The translations under genes and the position numbers were made by a program. The notes beneath the pieces were generated by a model, which made no database searches, was not told where the DNA came from, and saw nothing but the letters and a program-made list of their open reading frames with translations. Below, piece after piece: positions 26,603 through 34,494 of a DNA stretch of 64,000 bases; the first letter of the stretch is position 1; each line of letters starts with the position of its first letter. Origin of the DNA: Clostridia bacterium (GTDB lineage: Bacteria > Bacillota_A > Clostridia > Christensenellales > Aristaeellaceae); contig JAFWUC010000064.1 in the NCBI GenBank assembly GCA_017518705.1, forward strand, positions 1 through 64,000, read 5' to 3'.

Positions 26603-27511
26603 TTAATTGAACTTGAGAACGGGGTTAGTGATCTTGGCGGTGATGTACAGGGGGTTGTTTTCGTCCGCCTCGGGGAACACCCGGGGCAGGATTTTGTATT
26701 CTCCCGCAAAGGGCAGGGGGATCTCAAGCGTGCCGTCCGCGCAGGTGATGACTTTGGTGTTTTCGGCTACGAACGTGTTGGCGGGACGCGGCAGATTGCG
26801 GTCCCACTCGTAGTGAGGCATGGGCCAGATGGAATAAGCGGCCCTGTTCGCGGCGTAGACCTCTGCAGGCAGGCCGTTGAAACCGTGGTGGGCGACCTGG
26901 GTGAAGTCGCAGACCAGTTTCTCCGGTTTTTCCAGAAGCGACAGGGCGGCCACCTTTGCGGCGTCTCCGGGCAGGAAGAAGCGGGTGCCCTTGACTTTCA
27001 GCATCAGCACGGCGGAGTTGTCGTTAAAGTTGGTGATGGGCTCTTTCGCGTCTTTATAGGTGTAAAGAACTTCGATCTCGGCTTCGCCGTACTTTAAGAC
27101 GTCGCCCGTTTCCAGCTCCAGTATCCGCGTGGACGGGGGCAGCTCCCTGAGCACCGTGTAGAATTCCCGGAAAGTGGCGGGGTCGCTGTCCTGCCAGAAA
27201 TCGTCCACGCCCGTGAAGTCGTAGGGCTGGAAGGAATAGCGCACTTCGTCTATCACCGTGTCCGGGTACATGCGCACGTAGTTTATGAAGGCGCCGATGT
27301 GGTCCTGGTGGGCGTGGGAGAACAGCCAGGCGCGGATGCGGATGCCTCCGGGACACACGGACGCGAAGAAGTCGTGCAGCGCTTCCGCCTGACCGGGGGC
27401 GAAGAAGCCGCCGTCCTCCACCACAAGGGTGCCGTCGTCCAGTTTCAGGACCCAGCACATGCCGCAGTTTACATAGCGGAAATCAGTTTCAAGTTGATAA
27501 AAGGTGGACAT
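26603..27511 (-). CDS. MBL-fold metallo-hydrolase
   Basis: A 302-residue metallo-beta-lactamase-fold enzyme. The zinc motif is SHAHQDHIG (about 106-114, HxHxDH), with later ligands in FLPGDAA (Asp) and VAHHGFNG (His). The closest general type is the ComEC C-terminal/YycJ-like group of soluble hydrolases. Substrate unknown. It has AGGAGG before its start and lies 46 bp after the second sugar permease, upstream of the operon terminator, so it is probably part of the transporter operon and may act on the imported compound. Confidence 0.85.
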   Translation of the reverse strand: MSTFYQLETDFRYVNCGMCWVLKLDDGTLVVEDGGFFAPGQAEALHDFFASVCPGGIRIRAWLFSHAHQDHIGAFINYVRMYPDTVIDEVRYSFQPYDFTGVDDFWQDSDPATFREFYTVLRELPPSTRILELETGDVLKYGEAEIEVLYTYKDAKEPITNFNDNSAVLMLKVKGTRFFLPGDAAKVAALSLLEKPEKLVCDFTQVAHHGFNGLPAEVYAANRAAYSIWPMPHYEWDRNLPRPANTFVAENTKVITCADGTLEIPLPFAGEYKILPRVFPEADENNPLYITAKITNPVLKFN

Positions 27512-27557
27512 TTTTGCCTCCTGAGCGACAGCTTGCGCCGCGCGTTTGGATTGGTCG

Positions 27558-28475
27558 TTAACCTTTGATGGACCCCATCATGACGCCTTTGACGAAATAT
27601 CTCTGCATGAAGGGGTAGAACAGCATCATGGGCAGGGTGGAGACTACTATGACCGCGAACTTGAGCGACTCGTACAGAAGCGTCATCTCCACGGAGGAGG
27701 CTTCGCCGCCGGTGCCCATGTCGCCGTAGTCGTTCTTAATCAGTATCTCCCTTAAGAACACCTGCAGGGTGTACTTCGAGCGGGTGCTTAAGTAGAGCAG
27801 GGCGGAGAAGTAGCTGTTCCAGTGGCCCACCAGGTAGAATATGACCATGACCGCCACTATGCTCATGGAGGTGGGCAGCACTACCCTTATCAGCGTGCCC
27901 ACGTTGGAGCAGCCGTCCATGTACGCGGCTTCGATTATCTCCTGGGGCACGGAGTTGGCGAAGTAGTTGCGCATTATCAGCAGGTTGGTGGCGCTGATCG
28001 CGCCGGGCAGCACCATTACCCAGAAGGAGTTGAGCAGCCCCAGGTTCTTGACCACTATGTAAGTGGGGATCATGCCGCCGCCGAAGAACATGGTGAAGGA
28101 GATCATAAACGTCACGGCGGTGCGCCCCCACATGTCCTTGCGGCTCAGGGCGTAGGCGCCGGTGGTGGTGAGGACTATGTTTATTGCGGTGCCGGCAACG
28201 GCGTAGATGACGGTGTTCTTATAGCCCGTAAGCAGGTCCTTGCTGCGGAACACCGCCTGGTACGCCCGGACGGACAGTTCCCGGGGGAAGAGTATGAGCT
28301 TGCCTGTGATTATGTCCAGGGGGTTGGAAACGGAGGCGGACACCACATAGATGAGGGGATAGGACACCAGGATGAGGATCAGCGTCACCAGTATGTACAC
28401 TACCGCGGCGAACACGCGGTCGCCCCGGGAGTCCCGGATGCCGCGTGACCGGGAAAGTCTTTCGTCCTTTACCAT
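27558..28475 (-). CDS. Carbohydrate ABC transporter permease (LplC/YtcP-like)
   Basis: A 305-residue permease with six membrane helices. The conserved EAA loop reads EIIEAAYMDGCSNVGTLIRVVLP, and the chain ends QRYFVKGVMMGSIKG, the hallmark of the CUT1 LplC/YtcP subgroup. It forms the membrane channel with the preceding LplB-like protein; the ATPase is not encoded here and is presumably a shared MsmX-type protein elsewhere. It overlaps the upstream permease by seven bases and has GGGGAGGTGA before its start. Confidence 0.92.
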   Translation of the reverse strand: MVKDERLSRSRGIRDSRGDRVFAAVVYILVTLILILVSYPLIYVVSASVSNPLDIITGKLILFPRELSVRAYQAVFRSKDLLTGYKNTVIYAVAGTAINIVLTTTGAYALSRKDMWGRTAVTFMISFTMFFGGGMIPTYIVVKNLGLLNSFWVMVLPGAISATNLLIMRNYFANSVPQEIIEAAYMDGCSNVGTLIRVVLPTSMSIVAVMVIFYLVGHWNSYFSALLYLSTRSKYTLQVFLREILIKNDYGDMGTGGEASSVEMTLLYESLKFAVIVVSTLPMMLFYPFMQRYFVKGVMMGSIKG

Positions 28476-29380
28476 AAGCTCACCTCCCCGACCTTGCGGG
28501 ATATGGCGTTCACCGTTACCACCAGTATGAAGTTGACCACCGAGTTCATAAGTCCTATGGCGGTCGAGTAGGAGGTCTCGGTCTTCAATATGCCCTGTTC
28601 GTATACGTAGGTGGATATAACGCGGGACACGTCCAGGTTCAGGTCCGTCTGCATCAGGTACACCTTTTCGAAGCCCAGGCTCATCACGTGTCCGCAGTTG
28701 ATTATCAGCATTATGGACACGGTGGGCAGTATGGAGGGGAAGGTGATGCGGTTAAGCGTCTGCAGGCGGCTGGCACCGTCTATCTTGGCGGCTTCGTACA
28801 TCTGCTGGTCTATGCCCGTCAGGGCGGACAGGAAGATGATGCTGTTCCAGCCCATGGTGGACCACACCTCGGAGATTATGTACAGGGGACGGAACCATTC
28901 CCTTTTTGCCATAAAGTATATGGGCTCGCCGCCGAAAAACTTGATTATGTCGTTCACCACGCCCGAGCTGGGGGAGCAGAAAGCGGTTATCATGCCGACT
29001 ACGACCACGGTGCTTAAAAAGTGGGGGGCGTAAGTGACCGTCTGGATCAGCTTTTTGTAGCCCTTGGTGCGCATCTCGTTGAGCAGCAGCGCGAGCACTA
29101 TGGGCAGGGGGAACGTGAACAGCAGATTCAGCGCCGACAGGATAAGGGTGTTGAATATGATCGTAAGGGAAAAGTAGGAGCTGAAAAAGCGGTAGAAGAA
29201 GCCCAGACCCACGTACGGGCTGGCGAAATAGCCGAGGTTCGGCATATAGTCGTTGAACGCCATGGTGAGCCCCACCATGGGCAGGTACTTGAATATTATG
29301 AAGTAGACCACCGTGGGCAGAAGTATCAGGTACAGGTCCCAATACTTCCTTACCGACCGGGTGATTAGTCTTTTCTGCAT
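28469..29380 (-). CDS. Carbohydrate ABC transporter permease (LplB-like)
   Basis: A 303-residue permease starting at the ATG at 29380 (MQKRLITRSVRKYW); an upstream in-frame ATG at 29410 lacks a ribosome site. Typical LplB/YtcP-partner features are RYWDLYLILLP-like entry, YAPHFLSTVVVVGM, and the EAA loop QMYEAAKIDGASRLQTLNRITFP. It forms the first half of the transport channel for complex sugars. The next permease overlaps it by seven bases. Confidence 0.92.
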   Translation of the reverse strand: MQKRLITRSVRKYWDLYLILLPTVVYFIIFKYLPMVGLTMAFNDYMPNLGYFASPYVGLGFFYRFFSSYFSLTIIFNTLILSALNLLFTFPLPIVLALLLNEMRTKGYKKLIQTVTYAPHFLSTVVVVGMITAFCSPSSGVVNDIIKFFGGEPIYFMAKREWFRPLYIISEVWSTMGWNSIIFLSALTGIDQQMYEAAKIDGASRLQTLNRITFPSILPTVSIMLIINCGHVMSLGFEKVYLMQTDLNLDVSRVISTYVYEQGILKTETSYSTAIGLMNSVVNFILVVTVNAISRKVGEVSLW

Positions 29381-29432
29381 GCTTCCACCGCCTTTCCGGC
29401 TCTCGCTCATTCCGCGCGAGTCAGTTAAGAAG

Positions 29433-29459
29433 GGCGCGGCGAAAACGCTTCGCCGCGCC
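29433..29459 (-). other. GC-rich stem-loop after the second binding-protein gene
   Basis: An 11-bp perfect stem GGCGCGGCGAA / TTCGCCGCGCC with a 5-base loop, 12 bp after the sugar-binding protein stop and upstream of the LplB-like start, with no T run. It is placed like the stem-loop after the oligopeptide-binding gene. Confidence 0.75.
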
Positions 29460-29471
29460 GCATAAGGGATA

Positions 29472-31049
29472 TTACCTGGCGCCTATGACGGTCTCTACAC
29501 GGTCAATGACGCTCTCCATGGTCTCAAGCATCTTGCCGCGGCCGATCTCGTCGCACTGGGCGACATAGGCATTCCACTCCTCGTCGGTGAGTTCGCGCTC
29601 GCCGGTGAGGAACTCGGTGCAGGTCTGCTTGGTGTAGCTGTTCAGGTCGCTGCCTTCCTTGTTGACCACGGCCAGCTCCTCATCGGTGTAGGTGAAGATA
29701 GGCCAGATGACGTCGGAGGTGTAGGGCAGCAGCGCGGCCGCGCTGGCCATGGGGATGGGAGTGACTTCCATGCCGGAGTAGCCGGGGTAAGCCATGATGG
29801 AGGGGTTGTTGCCGCCCATGCAGGGGCTGACCTGGGACGCCACTTCGTCGTAGCTCACGTCGCCGGTGATCTGATCCAGGTACTTGGCTGCGTAGGACAG
29901 GCTGCCGTCCTCGTTCTCGACGTAGGTGATGTCCTTGTCGCCGAAGTGATAGAAGATGACTCCTTCGGGAGTGTAGAAGTAGTCTACCCACCTGAGGGCC
30001 GCTTCGATGTTCTCGCACTTCTTGGTCACCACGAAGGCGCCTACGGAGTGCAGGTGGGAACGCATGACGGTCCAGATGGCGCCGTCGACCCAGCGGGTGG
30101 CGGGCACGAACTTCGCGGCGTCATCGGCAGCCAGCAGGGCCAGGTTGGTGGCGAAGTAGATGCCGAGGCGGTCCTGGGCGGCCAGGCCCTTGATGTGCTC
30201 GTCGTTGGCGGTGATGCACTCCTGGTCGATAAGGCCGTCCTTGTAGCACTTGTTCATGAACTCAAGGCACTCGCGGAACGCGTCGCTGGTCTTGATGTGG
30301 CGGACCTTGCCGGTCTCGGGATCGATGTCGTACTCGGTGGAGTGGGTGCCTCTGTTCTGGGCGCCGAACAGACCGCCGAAGATCTGGAACAGGGTGGAGG
30401 TGGTCTCGCTCATGGGCACTTCGTCCACTTCGCCGTTGCCGTTGGGATCGCCGTAGCGCATGGCGTAGAGCAGGTCATACAGCTCGTCCAGGGTCTCGGG
30501 CTCGCTCAGGCCCAGCTTCTCCATCCACTCGGTGTTGTAGTACAGTTTCTTGGCCATACGGGTGGCGGGAGCGTCGGCTACCATGGGCAGGGAGAAGATC
30601 TGTCCGTCGGGGGTAGATACGGCGGCCAGCACGTCCGGATTCTGCTGGGCATAGGCCAGGAAGTTGGGGGCGTACTCCTCAAGATAGGGAGCCAGGTCGA
30701 TGATGCTGCCGGCCTTGCCGTACTTCTGCAGGTTGGCGGCGGAGATGTTGCACTTGAAGAAAATGTCGGGCAGGTCGTCGGAGGAAATGGCGTTGGAGAC
30801 TTTCTCGGAGCGCACCTTGCTGGATACGCACTGCCATTCCACGGTGATGCCGGTCATCTCGTCGTAACGGGGGATGATGTACATCTCGCTGAAGTCGGGC
30901 TGCACGGCGGACTGGCTGGCCATGACGGTGAGCTTGATGGGCTCGGTCACTACCGGGAAGCCGGAGGCGGTCACTATGCTTGCGTCCGCGACTGCCACGC
31001 AGGGCAGCGCGAGCATCAGGCACAGGGCCAGGCTAAGAAGTTTTTTCAT
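29472..31049 (-). CDS. Extracellular sugar-binding protein (LplA-like)
   Basis: A 525-residue secreted protein of the family 1 solute-binding group. The signal peptide (about 1-22, LLSLALCLMLALPCVAVADA) ends in an AxA-type site; the cysteines in it are not in a lipobox. The mature chain resembles LplA/YtcQ (PIKLTVMASQSAVQPDF, ...PKYLDQITGDVSYDE-like middle, REWVDYFYTPEG-like VDYFYTPEGVIFYHFG). It binds an unknown oligosaccharide and delivers it to the two permeases. Strong AGGAGGT site; a good promoter lies 58-86 bp upstream. It is divergent from a GntR/LacI-type regulator. Confidence 0.9.
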   Translation of the reverse strand: MKKLLSLALCLMLALPCVAVADASIVTASGFPVVTEPIKLTVMASQSAVQPDFSEMYIIPRYDEMTGITVEWQCVSSKVRSEKVSNAISSDDLPDIFFKCNISAANLQKYGKAGSIIDLAPYLEEYAPNFLAYAQQNPDVLAAVSTPDGQIFSLPMVADAPATRMAKKLYYNTEWMEKLGLSEPETLDELYDLLYAMRYGDPNGNGEVDEVPMSETTSTLFQIFGGLFGAQNRGTHSTEYDIDPETGKVRHIKTSDAFRECLEFMNKCYKDGLIDQECITANDEHIKGLAAQDRLGIYFATNLALLAADDAAKFVPATRWVDGAIWTVMRSHLHSVGAFVVTKKCENIEAALRWVDYFYTPEGVIFYHFGDKDITYVENEDGSLSYAAKYLDQITGDVSYDEVASQVSPCMGGNNPSIMAYPGYSGMEVTPIPMASAAALLPYTSDVIWPIFTYTDEELAVVNKEGSDLNSYTKQTCTEFLTGERELTDEEWNAYVAQCDEIGRGKMLETMESVIDRVETVIGAR

Positions 31050-31106
31050 GGGATTACCTCCTGTATTGTTTGTGGAGCGGAGCTTGCCGCCCCTTCCTCA
31101 ACAAAT

Positions 31107-31135
31107 ATTCTATACTGCGGTGAAGTGCGAATCAA
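31107..31135 (-). promoter_or_regulatory. Promoter of the sugar transporter operon
   Basis: On the - strand: -35 TTGATT (31135-31130), 17-bp spacer, -10 TAGAAT (31112-31107). Confidence 0.8.
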
Positions 31136-31194
31136 GCGTAAATATATGTTGCGGCCCGAAGAAACGTTATGAAAACGCTAATAACATATATAAA

Positions 31195-31208
31195 ACTTTG
31201 TATAAAGT
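31195..31208. promoter_or_regulatory. Candidate operator of the GntR/LacI hybrid regulator
   Basis: ACTTTGTATAAAGT is a near-perfect 14-bp palindrome with one mismatched pair, ending five bases before the -35 of the regulator promoter and within the divergent control region. Spacing and AT-rich ends are like AraR-type operators; binding is inferred. Confidence 0.5.
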
Positions 31209-31213
31209 ATATA

Positions 31214-31242
31214 TTGCGTCCGGGCGGCATATGTAGTATACT
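31214..31242 (+). promoter_or_regulatory. Promoter of the regulator gene
   Basis: -35 TTGCGT (31214-31219), 17-bp spacer, -10 TATACT (31237-31242), 21 bp before the ATG. Confidence 0.7.
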
Positions 31243-31263
31243 GGCATAAAAGGAGATGGAAGC

Positions 31264-32313
31264 ATGACGCCCAAGTACGAGATAATCCACCAGACGATAC
31301 TTAAACAGATACAGTCCGGAGCCCTGAATCCGGACGATCCCCTGCCCGGGGAGGACGACCTGGCCCGGGAATACGGCGTGAGCCTGATCACCGTGCGCCG
31401 GGCGATGGCGGAACTTAAGCAGGACGGCGTGATAAAGCGCGTGCGGGGACGGGGCAGCTTCGTGAAGGCGCCGGAAAAGAAGCCCCGCTCCGCGGAGCGG
31501 GTGATCGCCTTCCTGCTCAGCCACGACAACAACGCCGCCGTGTCCATCACGCGCATAATCGCGGGGGTGATGGACGTGATCTCCGCCCGGGGCTACAAGC
31601 TGCTGGTGGAGTGGGACGTGACCAGCGGTCCTCTTAAAACGGAGGTCATAGACCGGCTGCTGGGCGCGGGGGCGGAAGGCATACTCATTTACCCCTTCGA
31701 CCCGGACGAAGACATCCGCTGCTGCGAATATCTGGAAAGGCGGGGCGTGCCCTTCGTGATGATAGACCGCTATCCCCACGGCCGCCCGGTGGAGTACGTG
31801 GGCATAGACAACCTGGAGGGCGGACGCGGGGCATGCCGTGCGCTGACGTCGCGGGGGCACACCCGCCTGGCCGCGGTGACCAATCTGGACTTCCTGTCCA
31901 GCGAGAAGGAAAGGGTCATGGGCTTTCTGGACGGGGCGCGGGACGCGGGAGCCGAGGCGCGGGTGATCAACTGGAAAGACGGGGACGAGCTGATGCGGCT
32001 GGTAAAAGACAGGGGCGTAACGGGGCTGTTCTGCGTGAGCGACCGGGTGGCGGCGCGCACGATACAAAGGCTCAGGAACGCGGGACTGGACGTGCCGGGC
32101 GACGTGAGCGTGATCGGCTTTGACGACTGCTGGTACGAGGCGATACCCGGGGAGAGCTTTGCTTCCGTAAGGCAGGACTTCCGCGGCATAGGCGAGACCG
32201 CCGCCCGGGCGGTGTTAAGGCGCATGGAAAATCCCTCCGCGCCCACCGTGAAAACGCTGCTCAAGGCAGAGACGATTGAGCGCCCCGCGTCGCTGGCGGA
32301 GCCGAAAACGTGA
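31264..32313 (+). CDS. GntR-HTH / LacI-sensor transcriptional regulator
   Basis: A 349-residue regulator with the AraR-type architecture. A GntR winged helix (about 3-70: YEIIHQTILKQIQSGALNPDDPLPGEDDLAREYGVS and LITVRRAMAELKQDGVIKRVRGRGSFV) is joined to a LacI/periplasmic-binding sensor domain from about residue 80 (IIAGVMDVISARGYKLLV, GVPFVMIDRYP, VSVIGFDDCWY). Such proteins repress sugar uptake operons until a sugar binds. It is divergent from the sugar ABC operon with a palindrome between, making it the likely local regulator. AAGGAGATGG precedes the start. Confidence 0.92.
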   Translation: MTPKYEIIHQTILKQIQSGALNPDDPLPGEDDLAREYGVSLITVRRAMAELKQDGVIKRVRGRGSFVKAPEKKPRSAERVIAFLLSHDNNAAVSITRIIAGVMDVISARGYKLLVEWDVTSGPLKTEVIDRLLGAGAEGILIYPFDPDEDIRCCEYLERRGVPFVMIDRYPHGRPVEYVGIDNLEGGRGACRALTSRGHTRLAAVTNLDFLSSEKERVMGFLDGARDAGAEARVINWKDGDELMRLVKDRGVTGLFCVSDRVAARTIQRLRNAGLDVPGDVSVIGFDDCWYEAIPGESFASVRQDFRGIGETAARAVLRRMENPSAPTVKTLLKAETIERPASLAEPKT

Positions 32314-32347
32314 TATTTTGCCCCTTTTTTTCGTGAAACGTTTATGG

Positions 32348-32353
32348 TATAAT
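32348..32353 (+). promoter_or_regulatory. Possible -10 box for the AT-rich secreted-protein gene
   Basis: Perfect TATAAT at 32348-32353, about 85 bp before the ATG; the -35 position is a weak T-rich hexamer. Confidence 0.4.
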
Positions 32354-32438
32354 ACAAATGGGAAGTTGTTAGCTGTTAACTGTTAGAAGCGGCTACACCA
32401 CCACCAATGGAAAACTCGAAGAAAGAAGGAGTTGCACC

Positions 32439-33398
32439 ATGAAAAGGCTATTAGCCGTTATTATAATGATTTGTCTATTCATTCCAATAGTATGTGCAGA
32501 AGGGACAAGCTTGACTGAGAGCATTCTTGCACTTGACACAGAAACATTGGAAGATTTGCGTAATTTGATTGATGCTGAGATTACTAGACGTAAAAAAGAT
32601 GAAGCGAAAAGGTCTGATGATTTCGGCATGTGGGAAATTGCATATTATGTTGATAGTTTTAAAACTCCAACTGATGAAGCGTATATTCGTAATAAAAAAT
32701 ACATACAAGGAACATTTAGCAACAGTGCAACAACATCGTCGTCGTTAAATGTCTTGTTCCTAATTGATAAAGATTCAGTAGCAATAATAATGGATGAATA
32801 TGGCAGCTATCGGGTTAATAATCCATATTCTTCGGAGAAAAAATCATATAAGATGCTTGTTCGTGCTGACTCAAATAACACATATACTTTTTATCTTCAT
32901 ATTAAACCCGGTGGTGACCGATTATTCTTTAGCAATAAAGATCGAGAAGGCGAAATGATAGATTTGTTGAAGAACAGTCTTCGATTAGAGTTTTACATTG
33001 AAGATCAACAATATAAAACTAGCACTTATAACTTTACCATAGAAAACACCTTAAACTTTACTGATATTTATGAGTATCTCTGTCCATCAATGCCGTCCAG
33101 TATTGATGAAAACAATCCGACTGAAGATGCTGATACAAAAGATATAATTCTACCGGAAGGACTTTGGCACATAGGTACTGATATACCGGCTGGAGTATAT
33201 CAAATATCGAAAAGAGACTCAGAGTATATAGTTGGTGTTTCTGTTTGGGATCATTTCTGTGAAGACTATTACGACTACCCAACGATTTATGACTATATTC
33301 TCATAGATGAGCAGAAGGTTACTGGTAAAATGGAGTTACTTGACGGTTGGATTATTGAAGTGACTTCTCCTGTAATCTTGATGAAAGATACTGAATAA
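32439..33398 (+). CDS. Secreted hypothetical protein, AT-rich
   Basis: A 319-residue protein with a signal peptide (residues 1-20, AVIIMICLFIPIVCA) and no lipobox. A short helical stretch (SILALDTETLEDLRNLIDAEITRRKK) follows, then a beta-rich domain, an acidic linker near 225-240, and a C-terminal module LPEGLWHIGTDIPAGVYQIS that I recognise as a recurring C-terminal unit in secreted or lipoprotein-like hypothetical proteins of Clostridia. Function unknown. AAGGAG precedes the start. Base and codon use are far more AT-rich than its neighbours, a sign of recent acquisition. Confidence 0.7.
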   Translation: MKRLLAVIIMICLFIPIVCAEGTSLTESILALDTETLEDLRNLIDAEITRRKKDEAKRSDDFGMWEIAYYVDSFKTPTDEAYIRNKKYIQGTFSNSATTSSSLNVLFLIDKDSVAIIMDEYGSYRVNNPYSSEKKSYKMLVRADSNNTYTFYLHIKPGGDRLFFSNKDREGEMIDLLKNSLRLEFYIEDQQYKTSTYNFTIENTLNFTDIYEYLCPSMPSSIDENNPTEDADTKDIILPEGLWHIGTDIPAGVYQISKRDSEYIVGVSVWDHFCEDYYDYPTIYDYILIDEQKVTGKMELLDGWIIEVTSPVILMKDTE

Positions 33399-33464
33399 TG
33401 CATATAGTTTGTTCATAGCGCAATGCTCTCTATATGAAAAACCATCATGGAGGAAGCTTATACG

Positions 33465-34481
33465 ATGTTCATCCCGTGGAACAGCCCGTCCGTGCGCCTT
33501 ACCGGCCGCTGGAGCCGGCTTGAGAGCGACGTTACGGATTACCATATCTTCAACAAACCCACCGCCGCATATACCGCAGCCACTGCCCCGGGAAGCTATT
33601 TCGAGGCTGCGTTCACGGGCGAAAAGGCGCTGTTAAAGTTCGACATGCGCTTTATGACCGGCCCCGTGCCCCATCTGTGGGTATCGGTGGACGGAGGCGC
33701 CCGGGCGGAAGTGCCCCTGGACCGGTACCTCGCGGTGGAAGCCGACGGGGAAGGAGTCCACGTGGTGAAAGTGTTCTACAAGGGCGCGATGGAGATGCTT
33801 TCCCGCTGGCACTCGCCCCTGACCGCGGCGGTATGCTTCCTGGGTTATGACGCGGAAGGCGCGGGGGAACTGCCGCCCGACACGCGCCCGCTCATGGAGG
33901 CGCTGGGCGACAGCATAACCGAGGGCGTGCTGCTGGACATGGATTACGACACTGTGCCTCCATATAAGATCGACCAGTTCAACCGGCCCTATCAGGACGA
34001 CAACCTGGCCACCTATCCCCAGGTGGCGGCGAGGATACTCGATTTCCGCTGCATGTCCCAGGCGTACGGCGCCACGGGGCTGACCCGGGAGGGCTGCGGC
34101 GCGGTGCCCAGGGCGGGGCTGACCTACCCTTACGTGTTCGAGCACGTGGAGTATACGGGCGAAGCGCCGGACTACGTCATAGTCAACCATGGCACCAACG
34201 ACTTCGCCGCTCCTAAGGACGAGTTCCTGATGCGGTGCAAAGAGTACGTGGAACTGATCCATTCCCGCGCGCCCGGGGCGCAGATAGTGATACTGACGCC
34301 GTTCAACGGCGCGCACTGGGACGACCTGCACGAGTTTTACACTGACTGCGGCTTAAGCTGCGTGCACTTCATTTCCACAAAGGGCTGGCTGCCCAAGGAA
34401 CCGCTGCATCCCGTAAGGCAGAGCCACCGTCTGGCGGGAGAACTGCTGGCGGAGGCCATGAAAAAGGAGTTCGGGCTGTAA
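33465..34481 (+). CDS. SGNH/GDSL hydrolase (CE2-like esterase)
   Basis: A 338-residue two-domain protein. Residues ~1-130 form a beta-rich jelly-roll-like domain, and the C-terminal SGNH domain has LGDSITEGV (S150 as nucleophile), a conserved Gly, VNHGTNDF (Asn block III) and a late DxxH equivalent in PKEPLHPVRQSH. The layout matches carbohydrate esterase family 2, which deacetylates plant polysaccharides. There is no signal peptide, so it would act on oligosaccharides inside the cell. The ATG at 33465 has GGAGGA ten bases upstream; the in-frame ATG at 33447 lies just before that site. Confidence 0.82.
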   Translation: MFIPWNSPSVRLTGRWSRLESDVTDYHIFNKPTAAYTAATAPGSYFEAAFTGEKALLKFDMRFMTGPVPHLWVSVDGGARAEVPLDRYLAVEADGEGVHVVKVFYKGAMEMLSRWHSPLTAAVCFLGYDAEGAGELPPDTRPLMEALGDSITEGVLLDMDYDTVPPYKIDQFNRPYQDDNLATYPQVAARILDFRCMSQAYGATGLTREGCGAVPRAGLTYPYVFEHVEYTGEAPDYVIVNHGTNDFAAPKDEFLMRCKEYVELIHSRAPGAQIVILTPFNGAHWDDLHEFYTDCGLSCVHFISTKGWLPKEPLHPVRQSHRLAGELLAEAMKKEFGL

Positions 34482-34494
34482 AAGAGAGGGACAA

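Noticed and set aside
26420..27097. A 225-codon + strand frame starting in the gap after the Opp terminator
   Set aside because: It reads through a terminator stem and then antisense to the MBL gene; only its first ~40 codons are intergenic, with no family resemblance.
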